A DNA stretch of 64,000 bases from Alicyclobacillus pomorum DSM 14955 (GTDB lineage: Bacteria > Bacillota > Bacilli > Alicyclobacillales > Alicyclobacillaceae): positions 104,786 through 168,785 of the forward strand of contig NZ_AXAR01000003.1 of the NCBI RefSeq assembly GCF_000472905.1, written 5' to 3'. Every line of letters begins with the position of its first letter. Position 1 is the stretch's first letter. The position numbers and the translations under genes were made by a program. This document shows, in pieces, positions 56,404 to 64,000 of the stretch. The notes below the pieces were generated by a model that saw only the letters and a program-made list of their open reading frames with translations, had not been told where the DNA came from and ran no database searches.

Positions 56404-57866
56404 GTTTGCAACGCAAGGGAGATCAACCCCTGATTTTTGAACGAGGACGTGCTGGGCGGAAAGCGTACACGCTTCCGGAACTGGACGTGCCTGAGGCATC
56501 TCTCGACGACATCGCCGGATTGGAACGATCCACACCACCTAATTTGCCGGAAGTCAGCGAAGTGGATGTCATCCGCCATTTCACGGACCTGTCCACACGG
56601 AACCACGGGGTCGATTCCGGGTTTTACCCTCTCGGTTCCTGTACCATGAAATACAATCCAAAGCGAAACGAAAAGGTGGCCCGATTGCCAGGGTTCGCAA
56701 AGCTTCACCCATTGCAGCCCACCTCTACGGTGCAGGGTGCACTTGAACTGTTGTATCAACTGCAACAGGACTTGGCTGAAATTACGGGGATGGACGCAGT
56801 CAGTTTGCAGCCTGCGGCTGGTGCGCAAGGCGAGTGGACGGGGTTAATGATGATCTCCGCATACCACCGCGATAGAGGGGAACGACGCGACAAAGTGATT
56901 GTACCGGACAGCGCCCACGGCACGAATCCTGCGAGCGTCACCATGGCTGGTTTACAGGCGGTGACCATTCCGTCGAAGGAGGATGGCAGCGTCGACTTGG
57001 ACGCGTTGAAAGCGGTCGTTGGACCGGACACAGCCGCGCTGATGCTGACGAACCCGAGTACGCTCGGGTTGTTTGAAACACAGATTCTTGAAATTGCAGA
57101 CATCGTGCACGCGGCGGGAGGGCTGCTGTACTACGACGGTGCCAACGCAAACGCCATCCTCGGATACGCGCGTCCCGGCGACATGGGCTTCGATGTTGTG
57201 CACCTGAACTTGCACAAGACGTTTTCGACGCCGCACGGCGGCGGGGGACCGGGTGCAGGGCCTGTCGGTGTGAAAGAATGCCTAGAACCGTACCTGCCAA
57301 AACCAGTGATTGTGAAACGCGAAGACGGTACGCTGGACTGGCAGTGGGACTGCCCGCGTTCCATTGGGAAAGTCAAGGGTTTCTACGGGAACTTCGGGAT
57401 CTTGGTACGGGCGTACGCGTATATTCGCACGCTCGGGCCAGAAGGGTTAAAGATGGTCTCGGAACACGCGGTCTTGGCTGCAAACTACCTCATGCGCCGC
57501 CTGCAAGCGGCTTATGACTTGCCGTACGACAGGGTCTGCAAACACGAATTTGTGTTGTCCGGCCGCAGACAGAAGAAGCTCGGTGTGAAAACGTTGGACA
57601 TCGCCAAGCGGCTGCTCGACTTCGGGGTGCACCCCCCCACCATCTACTTCCCGTTGATTGTGGAAGAATGCCTGATGATTGAGCCAACGGAGTGTGAAAG
57701 TCTGGAAACCCTCGACGAGTTCGCCGACATTTTGTTCCACATCGCAAAAGAAGTCGAGACAAATCCTGAATACGTCAAACAGGCGCCGCACCGCACGGTG
57801 GTTCGCCGCCTGGACGAGACGAAAGCTGCACGCAATCCGATTCTCCGGTATACGTTTCCAAGCTGA
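56400..57866 (+). CDS. gcvPB: glycine decarboxylase P protein, subunit 2
   Basis: 488 residues. The PLP lysine is in [36 protein letters not shown] near residue 80 and [15 protein letters not shown] are conserved. ATG 56400 overlaps the gcvPA stop. The operon gcvT-gcvPA-gcvPB matches B. subtilis and ends at a hairpin at 57878-57900. Confidence 0.97.
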   Translation: MSLQRKGDQPLIFERGRAGRKAYTLPELDVPEASLDDIAGLERSTPPNLPEVSEVDVIRHFTDLSTRNHGVDSGFYPLGSCTMKYNPKRNEKVARLPGFAKLHPLQPTSTVQGALELLYQLQQDLAEITGMDAVSLQPAAGAQGEWTGLMMISAYHRDRGERRDKVIVPDSAHGTNPASVTMAGLQAVTIPSKEDGSVDLDALKAVVGPDTAALMLTNPSTLGLFETQILEIADIVHAAGGLLYYDGANANAILGYARPGDMGFDVVHLNLHKTFSTPHGGGGPGAGPVGVKECLEPYLPKPVIVKREDGTLDWQWDCPRSIGKVKGFYGNFGILVRAYAYIRTLGPEGLKMVSEHAVLAANYLMRRLQAAYDLPYDRVCKHEFVLSGRRQKKLGVKTLDIAKRLLDFGVHPPTIYFPLIVEECLMIEPTECESLETLDEFADILFHIAKEVETNPEYVKQAPHRTVVRRLDETKAARNPILRYTFPS

Positions 57867-57877
57867 ACTCATGACAT

Positions 57878-57900
57878 GGGTGTGCCTCAACGGCACACCC
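57878..57900 (+). terminator. hairpin between gcvPB and the convergent phosphatase gene
   Basis: GGGTGTGCC (57878-57886), TCAAC, GGCACACCC (57892-57900): a perfect 9-bp stem. No T run on either strand, so a U-poor, possibly bidirectional terminator. Confidence 0.55.
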
Positions 57901-57920
57901 GACATTCGATACGGGGTGAA

Positions 57921-58559
57921 TTAGCGGAGAAGATCACTTTCGTGGGCTTCCGCGCTCTGCGTCCCTGTGTCCGCCAACAGGTGTACAGCTCTGTCTACGT
58001 CATGTACCTGCCAACGCTGTCCATCCCAGTGCACCCTTGTCACACCCGTGTTGTGCAGCGCTGCCGGCGGCTCTTGACTGAGTACCGAGAGCGTCATGCG
58101 GATGAATCCACCGTGCGTGACTGCGATGACGCGTCCGTGCGCGACCGTACTCGGAACGACTTCCAGGAAGGCTCGTACGCGGGCGGAAAAGACGTCGTCG
58201 GTTTCTTCGCTCGTTAGCGTGTCGTCGATGACCGGAAATTCGGGCGTATCTGGAATGCGTCCGTGAACGTCTGCATCCATTCGGGGCTTTCCTTCCAAGG
58301 GACCGAAGTGGCGTTCGCGAAGTAACGGTTCAATAGACAGTGGGCACTGCAGTCTCTGCTGAAGGATGTGTGCCGTCAGCTGCGCACGGGCGAGATCGCT
58401 CGTAAACATGTGTGTAAACGACTCACCGGCGAGTGCGTCGGCGAGTGCTCTTGCCTGTGCGACGCCCGTTGCATTTAAAGGAACGTCGCGCCAACCTTGC
58501 CATCGTTTTTGCAGATTCCAGTCCGTTTGTCCGTGTCGAACAAGCCATAGCTCTATCAC
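57921..58559 (-). CDS. histidine phosphatase (phosphoglycerate mutase-like)
   Basis: 212 residues. LVRHGQTDWNLQKRWQGW carries the phospho-accepting His and RHG motif. ERHFGPLEGK supplies the Glu and VTHGGFIRM the second His. This pattern fits broad-specificity phosphatases (PhoE, CobC-like) better than true phosphoglycerate mutase, but the substrate cannot be told. GTG start behind TATGGAGGTC. Divergent from aroQ. Confidence 0.88.
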   Translation of the reverse strand: MIELWLVRHGQTDWNLQKRWQGWRDVPLNATGVAQARALADALAGESFTHMFTSDLARAQLTAHILQQRLQCPLSIEPLLRERHFGPLEGKPRMDADVHGRIPDTPEFPVIDDTLTSEETDDVFSARVRAFLEVVPSTVAHGRVIAVTHGGFIRMTLSVLSQEPPAALHNTGVTRVHWDGQRWQVHDVDRAVHLLADTGTQSAEAHESDLLR

Positions 58560-58651
58560 GTTTTGACCTCCATAGGCCCACCGCCGTCGGTTGATGGAAA
58601 CCAGCGGGGGGTGACGTTGGTGTCCCAGGCGACGTGAAAACGCCGAGGTGG

Positions 58652-58680
58652 TTCAAGTATAACAAGGCTTATGTTACAAT
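58652..58680 (+). promoter_or_regulatory. promoter of aroQ
   Basis: TTCAAG (58652-58657), 17 bases, TACAAT (58675-58680) with TGT extension, 43 bases before the start codon. Confidence 0.6.
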
Positions 58681-58684
58681 GACA
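58656..58684 (-). promoter_or_regulatory. promoter of the histidine phosphatase gene
   Basis: On the - strand TGTCAT (58684-58679), 17 bases, TATACT (58661-58656) with TGT extension. It occupies nearly the same bases as the aroQ promoter, so the two should compete. Confidence 0.5.
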
Positions 58685-58723
58685 CCAACTTTGTCCAGTG
58701 GACATGTGCGAGGAGGGCGCCAC

Positions 58724-59173
58724 GTGGGGACGGACAAGCCATACCTGCTGTTGCTGAACGGACCAAACCTGAATCGTTTGGGTATACGCGAACCGGGGCT
58801 GTACGGGACGGACACGTTGCAAGACGTGGTGAGCCGAGTGGAAGCTGCTGCGGCCGAGTACGGCGTTCTGGTGCGGTCTTTTCAGTCGAACGCGGAGGGA
58901 GACTTGATTGATTTTCTGCAGGCGCACGGTGTGCACGCCGTCGGCATCATCATCAATCCAGGCGCGTTGGGGCATTACGGGTACAGCCTCCGCGATTGTC
59001 TGGCTGACTTGCAGCGTCCAACCATCGAGGTGCACATCTCAAATGTCCATCGCCGCGAGGCATTTCGACATCAACTTGTGTTAGCGCCTGTGGTTACAGG
59101 ACAGATTGTAGGCTTGGGGACGTACGGCTACGAACTGGCGGTGCACTATTTGCTGCGTGAGTTGCGCAAGTGA
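58724..59173 (+). CDS. aroQ: type II 3-dehydroquinate dehydratase
   Basis: Third step of the shikimate pathway. 149 residues: LLLNGPNLNRLGIREPGLYG at the start, FQSNAEGDLIDFLQ, INPGALGHYGYSLRD and VHISNVHRREAFRH with the catalytic His. GTG 58724 follows GGAGGGCGCCAC. Position before efp is as in B. subtilis (yqhS), except that the peptidase gene between them is missing here. Confidence 0.96.
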   Translation: MGTDKPYLLLLNGPNLNRLGIREPGLYGTDTLQDVVSRVEAAAAEYGVLVRSFQSNAEGDLIDFLQAHGVHAVGIIINPGALGHYGYSLRDCLADLQRPTIEVHISNVHRREAFRHQLVLAPVVTGQIVGLGTYGYELAVHYLLRELRK

Positions 59174-59280
59174 GTATGTCCTGTAAATCCGGGAAAGGTA
59201 GTAATGGCCTTGCGTTTCTCCGCCAAGCGTGATTTCATAGTGATGTTCATTCGGTTTCGATTGTACAGGAGGGTATATCT

Positions 59281-59838
59281 GTGATATCTAGTAACGATTT
59301 TCGCACCGGCACCACCATTGAAGTCGATGGCGGGATTTACCGCGTCATCGAATTTATGCACGTGAAACCTGGAAAAGGTGCCGCGTTTGTGCGCACCAAG
59401 TTGAAGAACGTGAAGACCGGTGCGGTCAAGGAACAAACGTTCCGCGCAGGTGAAAAGGTCCCGCGTGCTCGGATTGAAACGCGCGAGATGCAGTACTTGT
59501 ACAACGATGGCGACAACTACACGTTCATGGACACCGAAACATATGAACAAATCAGCATTAACAAGTCTCAGCTCGAATACGAACTGAACTTCCTGAAGGA
59601 GAACATGAACTGCTATATCGTCATGCACGAAGGGCAGGCCATCGGAATTGATCTCCCGAATACAGTAGAGCTCAAAGTGATTCACACGGAACCGGGGATT
59701 CGCGGCGACACGGCCACGGGTGGCAGCAAGCCTGCGACGGTGGAAACGGGATACACGCTGCAAGTGCCGTTTTTCGTGAACGAGGGCGACGTGCTTCTCA
59801 TCGACACCCGCACAGGAAACTACATCTCCCGCGCATAA
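59281..59838 (+). CDS. efp: elongation factor P
   Basis: 185 residues in three beta-barrel domains; helps ribosomes through proline runs. The modification loop reads [14 protein letters not shown], with the Lys of PGKG as the site that carries the modification in other bacteria. The third domain ends in the conserved [22 protein letters not shown] segment. GTG start behind AGGAGGG. Strong terminator follows. Confidence 0.97.
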   Translation: MISSNDFRTGTTIEVDGGIYRVIEFMHVKPGKGAAFVRTKLKNVKTGAVKEQTFRAGEKVPRARIETREMQYLYNDGDNYTFMDTETYEQISINKSQLEYELNFLKENMNCYIVMHEGQAIGIDLPNTVELKVIHTEPGIRGDTATGGSKPATVETGYTLQVPFFVNEGDVLLIDTRTGNYISRA

Positions 59839-59850
59839 CGGACCGTTCAC

Positions 59851-59886
59851 AAGACCCTGCGAGTAGATTCTCGCTGGGTCTTTTTT
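59851..59886 (+). terminator. terminator of efp
   Basis: AAGACCCTGCGAG (59851-59863) pairs with CTCGCTGGGTCTT (59870-59882) with one mismatch, then T6 (59881-59886). Confidence 0.92.
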
Positions 59887-60007
59887 ACTTCAGCGATTTC
59901 CGAATCGCGGTGAACCGTGCTAGTGGAATTTTGCAATCGCCCATCTCTCTCTGGTGGTCTTGTTTCCGCTCCTATTGCATATAGGACAAGCGAAGGGAGA
60001 GAGGCAG

Positions 60008-60280
60008 ATGTTCCACGTCACGGAAAAGGTAGTGCTCGGCATGGCTGGCATTCGGGTGTTATCCAGTTTCATCGAAATGACCGGCGCCATCCTCATGCTC
60101 TACTTTGGAACCGCGGCCAAGGCGCTGCAAGTGAATGCGGCGCTCGCCCTCGTCGGACCTGTTGTGCTGGTGTCTGTCACGTTCCTCGGTGTTTTGGGCG
60201 TTGCCGACGAGATGAGTTGGGGGAAAATCGTCTGGATTGTGCTGGGGGTTGGATGCATTCTGTACGGGGCGAAAGGCTGA
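60008..60280 (+). CDS. yqhV: YqhV-family membrane protein (DUF2619)
   Basis: 90 residues with three hydrophobic segments (FIEMTGAILMLYFG, ALALVGPVVLVSVTFLGVLG, IVWIVLGVGCILYG). In Bacillales a gene of this family sits between efp and spoIIIAA, as here. Function unknown; sporulation is suspected from the location only. GGGAGAGAGG precedes ATG 60008. Confidence 0.88.
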   Translation: MFHVTEKVVLGMAGIRVLSSFIEMTGAILMLYFGTAAKALQVNAALALVGPVVLVSVTFLGVLGVADEMSWGKIVWIVLGVGCILYGAKG

Positions 60281-60349
60281 GGTAGACGGATGGGATTCTC
60301 AGTTCCTCACATACTACACAGAGATGACGACGTGTAGGAGGGCTTACCC

Positions 60350-60805
60350 ATGGAGCAGCTACAGGGATTCGATGTGGGCACATTGTCCCTGGAACACAGG
60401 ATGGCGTACTTACAGGGTGTGTGTTCATCCATGCCAATACAGAATTCGGATCAACAGCGCGTCCTAGTGGAGGTTGTCCGGTTGATGGGAGACGTGGTGG
60501 ACGCCGTGACAGATTTGAAGCAGCGTATGGACCAGCTGGAGCAATATGTGGACGATATGGATGACGACCTTGCCAACCTCGAAGAAGCCGTATTCGACGG
60601 TCTCAATGACGAAGACCTGGACGAGAAAGCGCCGGACGGTCATTCCATGCTCGTCTCATTCGCGGACGTTCCATGCCCGCATTGCGGATTGCACTTTTTT
60701 GTCGACGAAGATTTTTGGGCGGCCCAAGACGTCGTCGACGTCGACTGTCCAAATTGTCATGAGAGCGTGGAAGTGTCGAAATCCGGACTGAACCCATCGC
60801 ACTGA
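60350..60805 (+). CDS. zinc-ribbon protein with CD1247-like N-terminal domain
   Basis: 151 residues. The N-terminal part (RMAYLQGVCSSM) resembles the CD1247 N-terminal domain found in Firmicutes. A predicted coiled coil follows (VTDLKQRMDQLEQYVDDMDDD), then an acidic linker and a C-terminal zinc ribbon with CPHCG and CPNCH. Function unknown; a scaffold or nucleic-acid role is possible. GTAGGAGGG precedes the ATG and a strong terminator closes the gene. Confidence 0.78.
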   Translation: MEQLQGFDVGTLSLEHRMAYLQGVCSSMPIQNSDQQRVLVEVVRLMGDVVDAVTDLKQRMDQLEQYVDDMDDDLANLEEAVFDGLNDEDLDEKAPDGHSMLVSFADVPCPHCGLHFFVDEDFWAAQDVVDVDCPNCHESVEVSKSGLNPSH

Positions 60806-60818
60806 GCACGGTTTCGCA

Positions 60819-60846
60819 AAGACGGCCGCAGAGGCCGTCTTTTTTT
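60819..60846 (+). terminator. terminator after the zinc-ribbon gene
   Basis: AAGACGGCC (60819-60827), GCAGA, GGCCGTCTT (60833-60841), T7 (60840-60846). Confidence 0.95.
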
Positions 60847-60892
60847 GCTCCCGGTTTGACACGAACGTATGACTTTCGCGTTTTGCTTTTTA

Positions 60893-60997
60893 TCAAGCGG
60901 TGGATGGTTTCTTAAAAAAACTGAACACAAAGAACATGAGCAAGATAAAGATCACGAGGAAGACTACAATCCACCGAATCATCATGGAGATGTCCAC
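60893..60997 (-). CDS. 34-residue single-helix membrane peptide, unknown
   Basis: GTG 60997 (- strand), 8 bases after AAGGAGGG, begins MDISMMIRW and continues with a hydrophobic helix (IVVFLVIFILLMFFVFSFF) and the end KKPSTA. The strong ribosome site with good spacing and the clean one-helix plan argue for a real peptide of the size of the sporulation peptides SpoVM and CmpA. No family is recognised. It is divergent from spoIIIAA and convergent with the zinc-ribbon gene. No convincing promoter or terminator of its own was found. Confidence 0.5.
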   Translation of the reverse strand: MDISMMIRWIVVFLVIFILLMFFVFSFFKKPSTA

Positions 60998-61086
60998 CGT
61001 CAACTCCCTCCTTGTCATCGACTGCCACTTTTCTATTGAATGCATCAACAACCCCGTTGGTTCCGGCGCTCCTTCCTTTGCGGATG

Positions 61087-61117
61087 TCATAACGCGATTT
61101 TCTTGTCCATATACATG
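61087..61117 (+). promoter_or_regulatory. possible sigma-E promoter of spoIIIA
   Basis: TCATAAC (61087-61093) and CATATACAT (61108-61116) lie 14 bases apart. The spoIIIA operon is sigma-E dependent in B. subtilis. The match is imperfect (one extra base in the -10). Confidence 0.35.
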
Positions 61118-61143
61118 GATTAACCGGGAGGTGGACAAAGCCC

Positions 61144-62175
61144 TTGTCAAACAAAGAGCTCTCCCTCCAAACGGATGAAACATGGTCGCATGTACTGCGC
61201 GTACTTCCTCCAGACGTGCAAGCCAGAGTACAAGCTTTGCCCCTGGATATCAGGCTGCGCATTGAAGAACTGCGCTTCCGCGTTGGACAGCCTGTGCAGG
61301 TTTGCGGCCTTGGATTGAACGGATTCCTGCATGCAAAGGCTGGGTTGACAGATACCGTCGACGCGTCCTGTCTGGTTACGGAAGACCACATCTCGCGCGT
61401 CCTACAAGCTGCGACACAAGCGTCGTTGTACGCCGTTGAAGATGAGTTGCGCCGGGGGTTTGTCACGATGCCAGGCGGACATCGCGTCGGTGTCGCTGGG
61501 AGAGCTGTGCTGACGGACGCAGGGACCATTCGGACCATCCGGAGCATTCACGCGGTCAACATCCGGATTGCCAGGGAACACATTGGCATCTCCCAATCAA
61601 TTCACCCGTACGTCGTCCATCCAGAGTCGGGGAGACCGTTGAACGTGCTGTTGATTTCTCCGCCACAGTGCGGCAAAACGACCATGCTTCGGGACATGGT
61701 ACGAGCGTACAGTGAGGGACAGGTGACTGGGGTGCGGCGGGGACTCAAAGTGACCGTGGTCGATGAACGATCCGAAATCGCTGGCAGCGTCGCTGGCGTG
61801 CCGCAGTTTCACCTAGGACCGCGCACCGACGTTCTGGACGCTTGCCCGAAGGCGGAAGGCATGCTGATGGCCATCCGCAGCTTGTCGCCGGATGTCGTCG
61901 CGACGGATGAGATTGGCCGAGACGAGGACAGCACAGCCATTTTGGATGCCACTCATGCAGGGGTGAGTGTTTTGGCCACCGCGCACGCGCATACGGTGGA
62001 CGAATGGCGCAAGCGACCCGCTATGGCCTCGTTGTTTGCGGCTCACGCCTTTGACCGGTACGTGGTACTGAGCCGCAGACGCGGACCGGGTACCGTTGAG
62101 CAGGTATTGGACGCGAGAGGCATGCCGCTCGGCAGAATCCGTGTACAGGCAGACGGGAGGGTACCGGATGCTTAA
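61144..62175 (+). CDS. spoIIIAA: SpoIIIAA, ATPase of the mother-cell-to-forespore channel
   Basis: 343 residues, secretion-ATPase-like: Walker A SPPQCGKTTMLRDMVRAYS, Walker B-like VVATDEIGRDED and VVDERSEIAGSVAGVPQ. It powers the SpoIIIA-SpoIIQ feeding apparatus. TTG 61144 is 9 bases after GGGAGGTGG. It opens the spoIIIAA-AH operon, which runs out of the window. Confidence 0.96.
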   Translation: MSNKELSLQTDETWSHVLRVLPPDVQARVQALPLDIRLRIEELRFRVGQPVQVCGLGLNGFLHAKAGLTDTVDASCLVTEDHISRVLQAATQASLYAVEDELRRGFVTMPGGHRVGVAGRAVLTDAGTIRTIRSIHAVNIRIAREHIGISQSIHPYVVHPESGRPLNVLLISPPQCGKTTMLRDMVRAYSEGQVTGVRRGLKVTVVDERSEIAGSVAGVPQFHLGPRTDVLDACPKAEGMLMAIRSLSPDVVATDEIGRDEDSTAILDATHAGVSVLATAHAHTVDEWRKRPAMASLFAAHAFDRYVVLSRRRGPGTVEQVLDARGMPLGRIRVQADGRVPDA

Positions 62176-62683
62176 AGCCGTGGGGGCGGGGATAGTGCTG
62201 GTGTCATGCACAGGCATCGGCTTTCGCATTGCGAGAAACTTTCGAGAAAGGCCTCGTCAGTTGCGGGCCGTGTTGCATGCGCTGCGCGTTCTGCAGGCAG
62301 AAGTCGAGTACAGCGCGACGCCTTTGCCATTTGCGCTGCGCAAGGTTGCTGACCGAAGTCAGGCACCCGTTCAGACGCTGTTTGAACGCGCGGCAGAGGC
62401 CCTCCACGACAATGAGCGCTCGGTTGCTGAGGCCATCGACGAGGGGATTCGGGCTTGCGAGGCGCAGTCCTCGTTGCGCACACAGGACTTCGAGGTGTTG
62501 CGTGAGTTCGGAAAGACACTCGGACAGTCAGACAGGCAACACCAGACACAGCAAATCGAAGTGGCAATATCGCGTTTGTCGGGTCTTGAGCGAGAAGCAA
62601 GGGACTCGCAACAGAGGCACGAGCGGTTATGGCAGTACGTAGGTGTACTGATGGGGTTAATGCTCGTCGTCTTACTGTACTGA
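62168..62683 (+). CDS. spoIIIAB: SpoIIIAB, stage III sporulation protein
   Basis: 171 residues with an N-terminal membrane helix (AVGAGIVLVSCTGIGFRIA), a helical cytosolic domain resembling a GspF half (LRAVLHALRVLQAEVEYS) and a C-terminal helix (YVGVLMGLMLVVLLY). This is the standard SpoIIIAB plan. ATG 62168 lies inside the end of spoIIIAA, behind GGGAGGG. Confidence 0.95.
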   Translation: MLKAVGAGIVLVSCTGIGFRIARNFRERPRQLRAVLHALRVLQAEVEYSATPLPFALRKVADRSQAPVQTLFERAAEALHDNERSVAEAIDEGIRACEAQSSLRTQDFEVLREFGKTLGQSDRQHQTQQIEVAISRLSGLEREARDSQQRHERLWQYVGVLMGLMLVVLLY

Positions 62684-62724
62684 GCCGCGCACGCGTCGGC
62701 CTCGGGTGAAGAGGGGGAGTGGCC

Positions 62725-62931
62725 ATGACGCCGGAGATCCGGGCCATCTTTCAAATTGCGGGCATTGGCTTTTTGGTGGCCATCCTGCATACCATTCTCA
62801 AGCAAAGCGGCAAGGAAGAGTTTGCGCATTGGACGACTTTTGTGGGGTTTGTCGCCGTCTTCATCATTGTGATTGGCTACGTAGACCAGTTATACACCCA
62901 AATTCAAGACGTGTTTTTTAGACAGTGGTGA
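62725..62931 (+). CDS. spoIIIAC: SpoIIIAC, small channel membrane protein
   Basis: 68 residues, the family length, with IFQIAGIGFLVAILHTILKQ and FVGFVAVFIIVIGYVDQLY as two membrane helices. ATG 62725 follows GAGGGGGAG; GTG 62719 would add two residues. Confidence 0.95.
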   Translation: MTPEIRAIFQIAGIGFLVAILHTILKQSGKEEFAHWTTFVGFVAVFIIVIGYVDQLYTQIQDVFFRQW

Positions 62932-63323
62932 GGCAGGTGCACATTCTTCAGTTGGTTGGAATCGGACTCACAGCCACCGTACTCATCGCCGTCCTTCGAC
63001 CGAAGGCTCCACAATTCGCAATGTTGATTGGCATGGTGGCCGGCATCATCCTACTTCTGAATGTGGTCGAAAGCATGGAGTCGGTCATTCAGACGTTGAG
63101 TGACCTGGCCACTGCGGCCAAGGTGGATCACAGTTTTCTGGCGACAGTACTCAAGATTATTGGCATTGCGTACATCGTGGAGTTTGCAGCCCAAGTGGCA
63201 CGAGATGCGCAGGAGGGTGCATTGGCTGGGAAGATTGAGTTAGCTGGCAAAGTTGGCATCGTAATCCTCGCATTGCCCATCATCACTGGGGTCATTGAAA
63301 CCCTGGTGCACCTGTTGCCGTAG
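62928..63323 (+). CDS. spoIIIAD: SpoIIIAD, channel membrane protein
   Basis: 131 residues with the strongly conserved LKIIGIAYIVEFAAQVARDA and GALAGKIELAGKVGI segments. GTG 62928 overlaps the spoIIIAC stop as GTGA and gives an N-terminus aligned with the family; GTG 62925 and 62937 are alternatives. Confidence 0.94.
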   Translation: MRQVHILQLVGIGLTATVLIAVLRPKAPQFAMLIGMVAGIILLLNVVESMESVIQTLSDLATAAKVDHSFLATVLKIIGIAYIVEFAAQVARDAQEGALAGKIELAGKVGIVILALPIITGVIETLVHLLP

Positions 63324-63335
63324 GAGGGGACGTCG

Positions 63336-64000
63336 TTGCTTTGGAAACAACTGCTGCTCACCATGGCAACCGTGCTCAGCATTTTGTTGTCGTGCAGTGT
63401 TGCAGCGCCAGCAGACACCAACGCTCCGCCCGTGCCAAGCGCCTCGGCCACGCAGTCCGGTACGGAGACGAGTACCACCGCGGCACAGCAGGACGTCCAA
63501 AAGTCGGCTCAGAATCAGCTCGACGCCCTCCCGATTCAGTCGTTGCAGCAGTATTGGCAGCATCTGCAACAGGATTACGGCGGATACCTGCCCGACGTTT
63601 CGGGTGAGGGCTTGGTACACGCCATCTTACACAGTGGTGGTTTTAATCCATCGGGGCTGGTCCAGGGCTTGTTGCGGTACTTTTTCTCAGAAGTGTTCGA
63701 TAACGCCCGGTTGCTCGGCGGCATCCTGTTGCTGTCTGTGCTCGCAGCGATGCTTGAGTCCTTACAGTCGGCGTTTGAACGCCAGGCGGTCAGCCAAGTT
63801 GCCTACGCCATGATCTTCCTCGTGCTCATGGTGCTTGCCATTGGGTCGTTTACCGAAGCGATTGGCTACGCCAAACACGCCATACAGTCGATGAACGACT
63901 TCATGCTCTCCACCGTGCCCCTGGTGGTCACCCTGCTCGCCGCGTCCGGAGCATTGGCGTCAGCCGCGTTCTTTCAGCCGGTCTTGGTGTTTGCAGTGCA
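63336..64000 (+). CDS. spoIIIAE: SpoIIIAE, polytopic channel protein, 3' truncated by the window
   Basis: TTG 63336, 6 bases after TAGGAGGGG, opens a frame that runs to the window edge (221 residues present). A signal peptide with a lipobox-like end (VLSILLSCSVA) is followed by a low-complexity Ser/Thr/Gln region, then PIQSLQQYWQHLQQDYGGYLP and hydrophobic segments (LLGGILLLSVLAAML, MIFLVLMVLAIGSF, VPLVVTLLAASGALASAAFF) typical of SpoIIIAE. It follows spoIIIAD by 12 bases. Confidence 0.93.
   Translation, partial: MLWKQLLLTMATVLSILLSCSVAAPADTNAPPVPSASATQSGTETSTTAAQQDVQKSAQNQLDALPIQSLQQYWQHLQQDYGGYLPDVSGEGLVHAILHSGGFNPSGLVQGLLRYFFSEVFDNARLLGGILLLSVLAAMLESLQSAFERQAVSQVAYAMIFLVLMVLAIGSFTEAIGYAKHAIQSMNDFMLSTVPLVVTLLAASGALASAAFFQPVLVFAV

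Overview
The window is a chromosomal segment from an endospore-forming, moderately GC-rich Firmicute. Gene content and order point to Bacillales of the Alicyclobacillus type. This assignment comes from gene order and protein character remembered from Bacillus subtilis and relatives; no database search was run. Almost every gene is on the + strand, packed into operons with 4-base stop/start overlaps. There are no insertion sequences, phage genes or CRISPR arrays.

Layout. 1-3.4 kb: the end of a trans-sulfuration enzyme gene, gerE, a MarR regulator, glutamate racemase, rdgB and a YfcE-type phosphodiesterase. 3.5-3.65 kb: tRNA-Gly(TCC) and tRNA-Arg(TCT). 3.8-12.3 kb: protein quality control (tig, clpP, clpX, lonB, lonA) and the ribosome-assembly GTPase ysxC/engB. 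12.4-18.8 kb: haem synthesis, hemAXCDBL. 19-23 kb: spore coat morphogenesis (spoVID, a YsxE-like pseudokinase, a CotS-like protein). 23.9-29.6 kb: valS with a T-box leader, folC, murC. 30.2-34.8 kb: prepilin peptidase comC, a PilT retraction ATPase, a YabE-like 3D-domain protein, SpoIIB-like SPOR protein, DUF4321 protein. 34.9-42 kb: radC, mreBCD, minCD, spoIVFA/spoIVFB. 42-45.4 kb: rplU-prp-rpmA, spo0B, obg and an overlapping JAMM metalloprotease gene. 45.5-50.2 kb: comGA-GG pseudopilus operon ending in shikimate kinase. 50.2-58.6 kb: a DnaI-like helicase loader, yqhG/yqhH on the - strand, gcvT-gcvPA-gcvPB, a histidine phosphatase. 58.7-64 kb: aroQ, efp, yqhV, a zinc-ribbon protein and spoIIIAA-AE, the last cut by the window edge.

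The genes join two blocks that lie apart in B. subtilis: gerE to obg, and comG/yqhHG/gcv/efp/spoIIIA. Sporulation runs through the whole window: Spo0B (phosphorelay), SpoIIB and SpoIIIA (engulfment and feeding channel), SpoIVFA/FB (sigma-K processing), SpoVID/YsxE/CotS (coat), GerE (late mother-cell regulator) and LonB (forespore protease). Mre and Min set cell shape and septum position. A dispersed type IV pilus/competence set (ComC, ComGA-GG, PilT) is also present, and PilT suggests that the filament can be retracted by a dedicated motor.

I found no large unknown system. What is less usual: three tiny membrane-protein genes read against the general direction at operon borders (22998-23159, 29793-29972, 60893-60997), dyad-rich promoters before tig and between one small gene and comC, the PilT placement, and the Obg-JAMM overlap.
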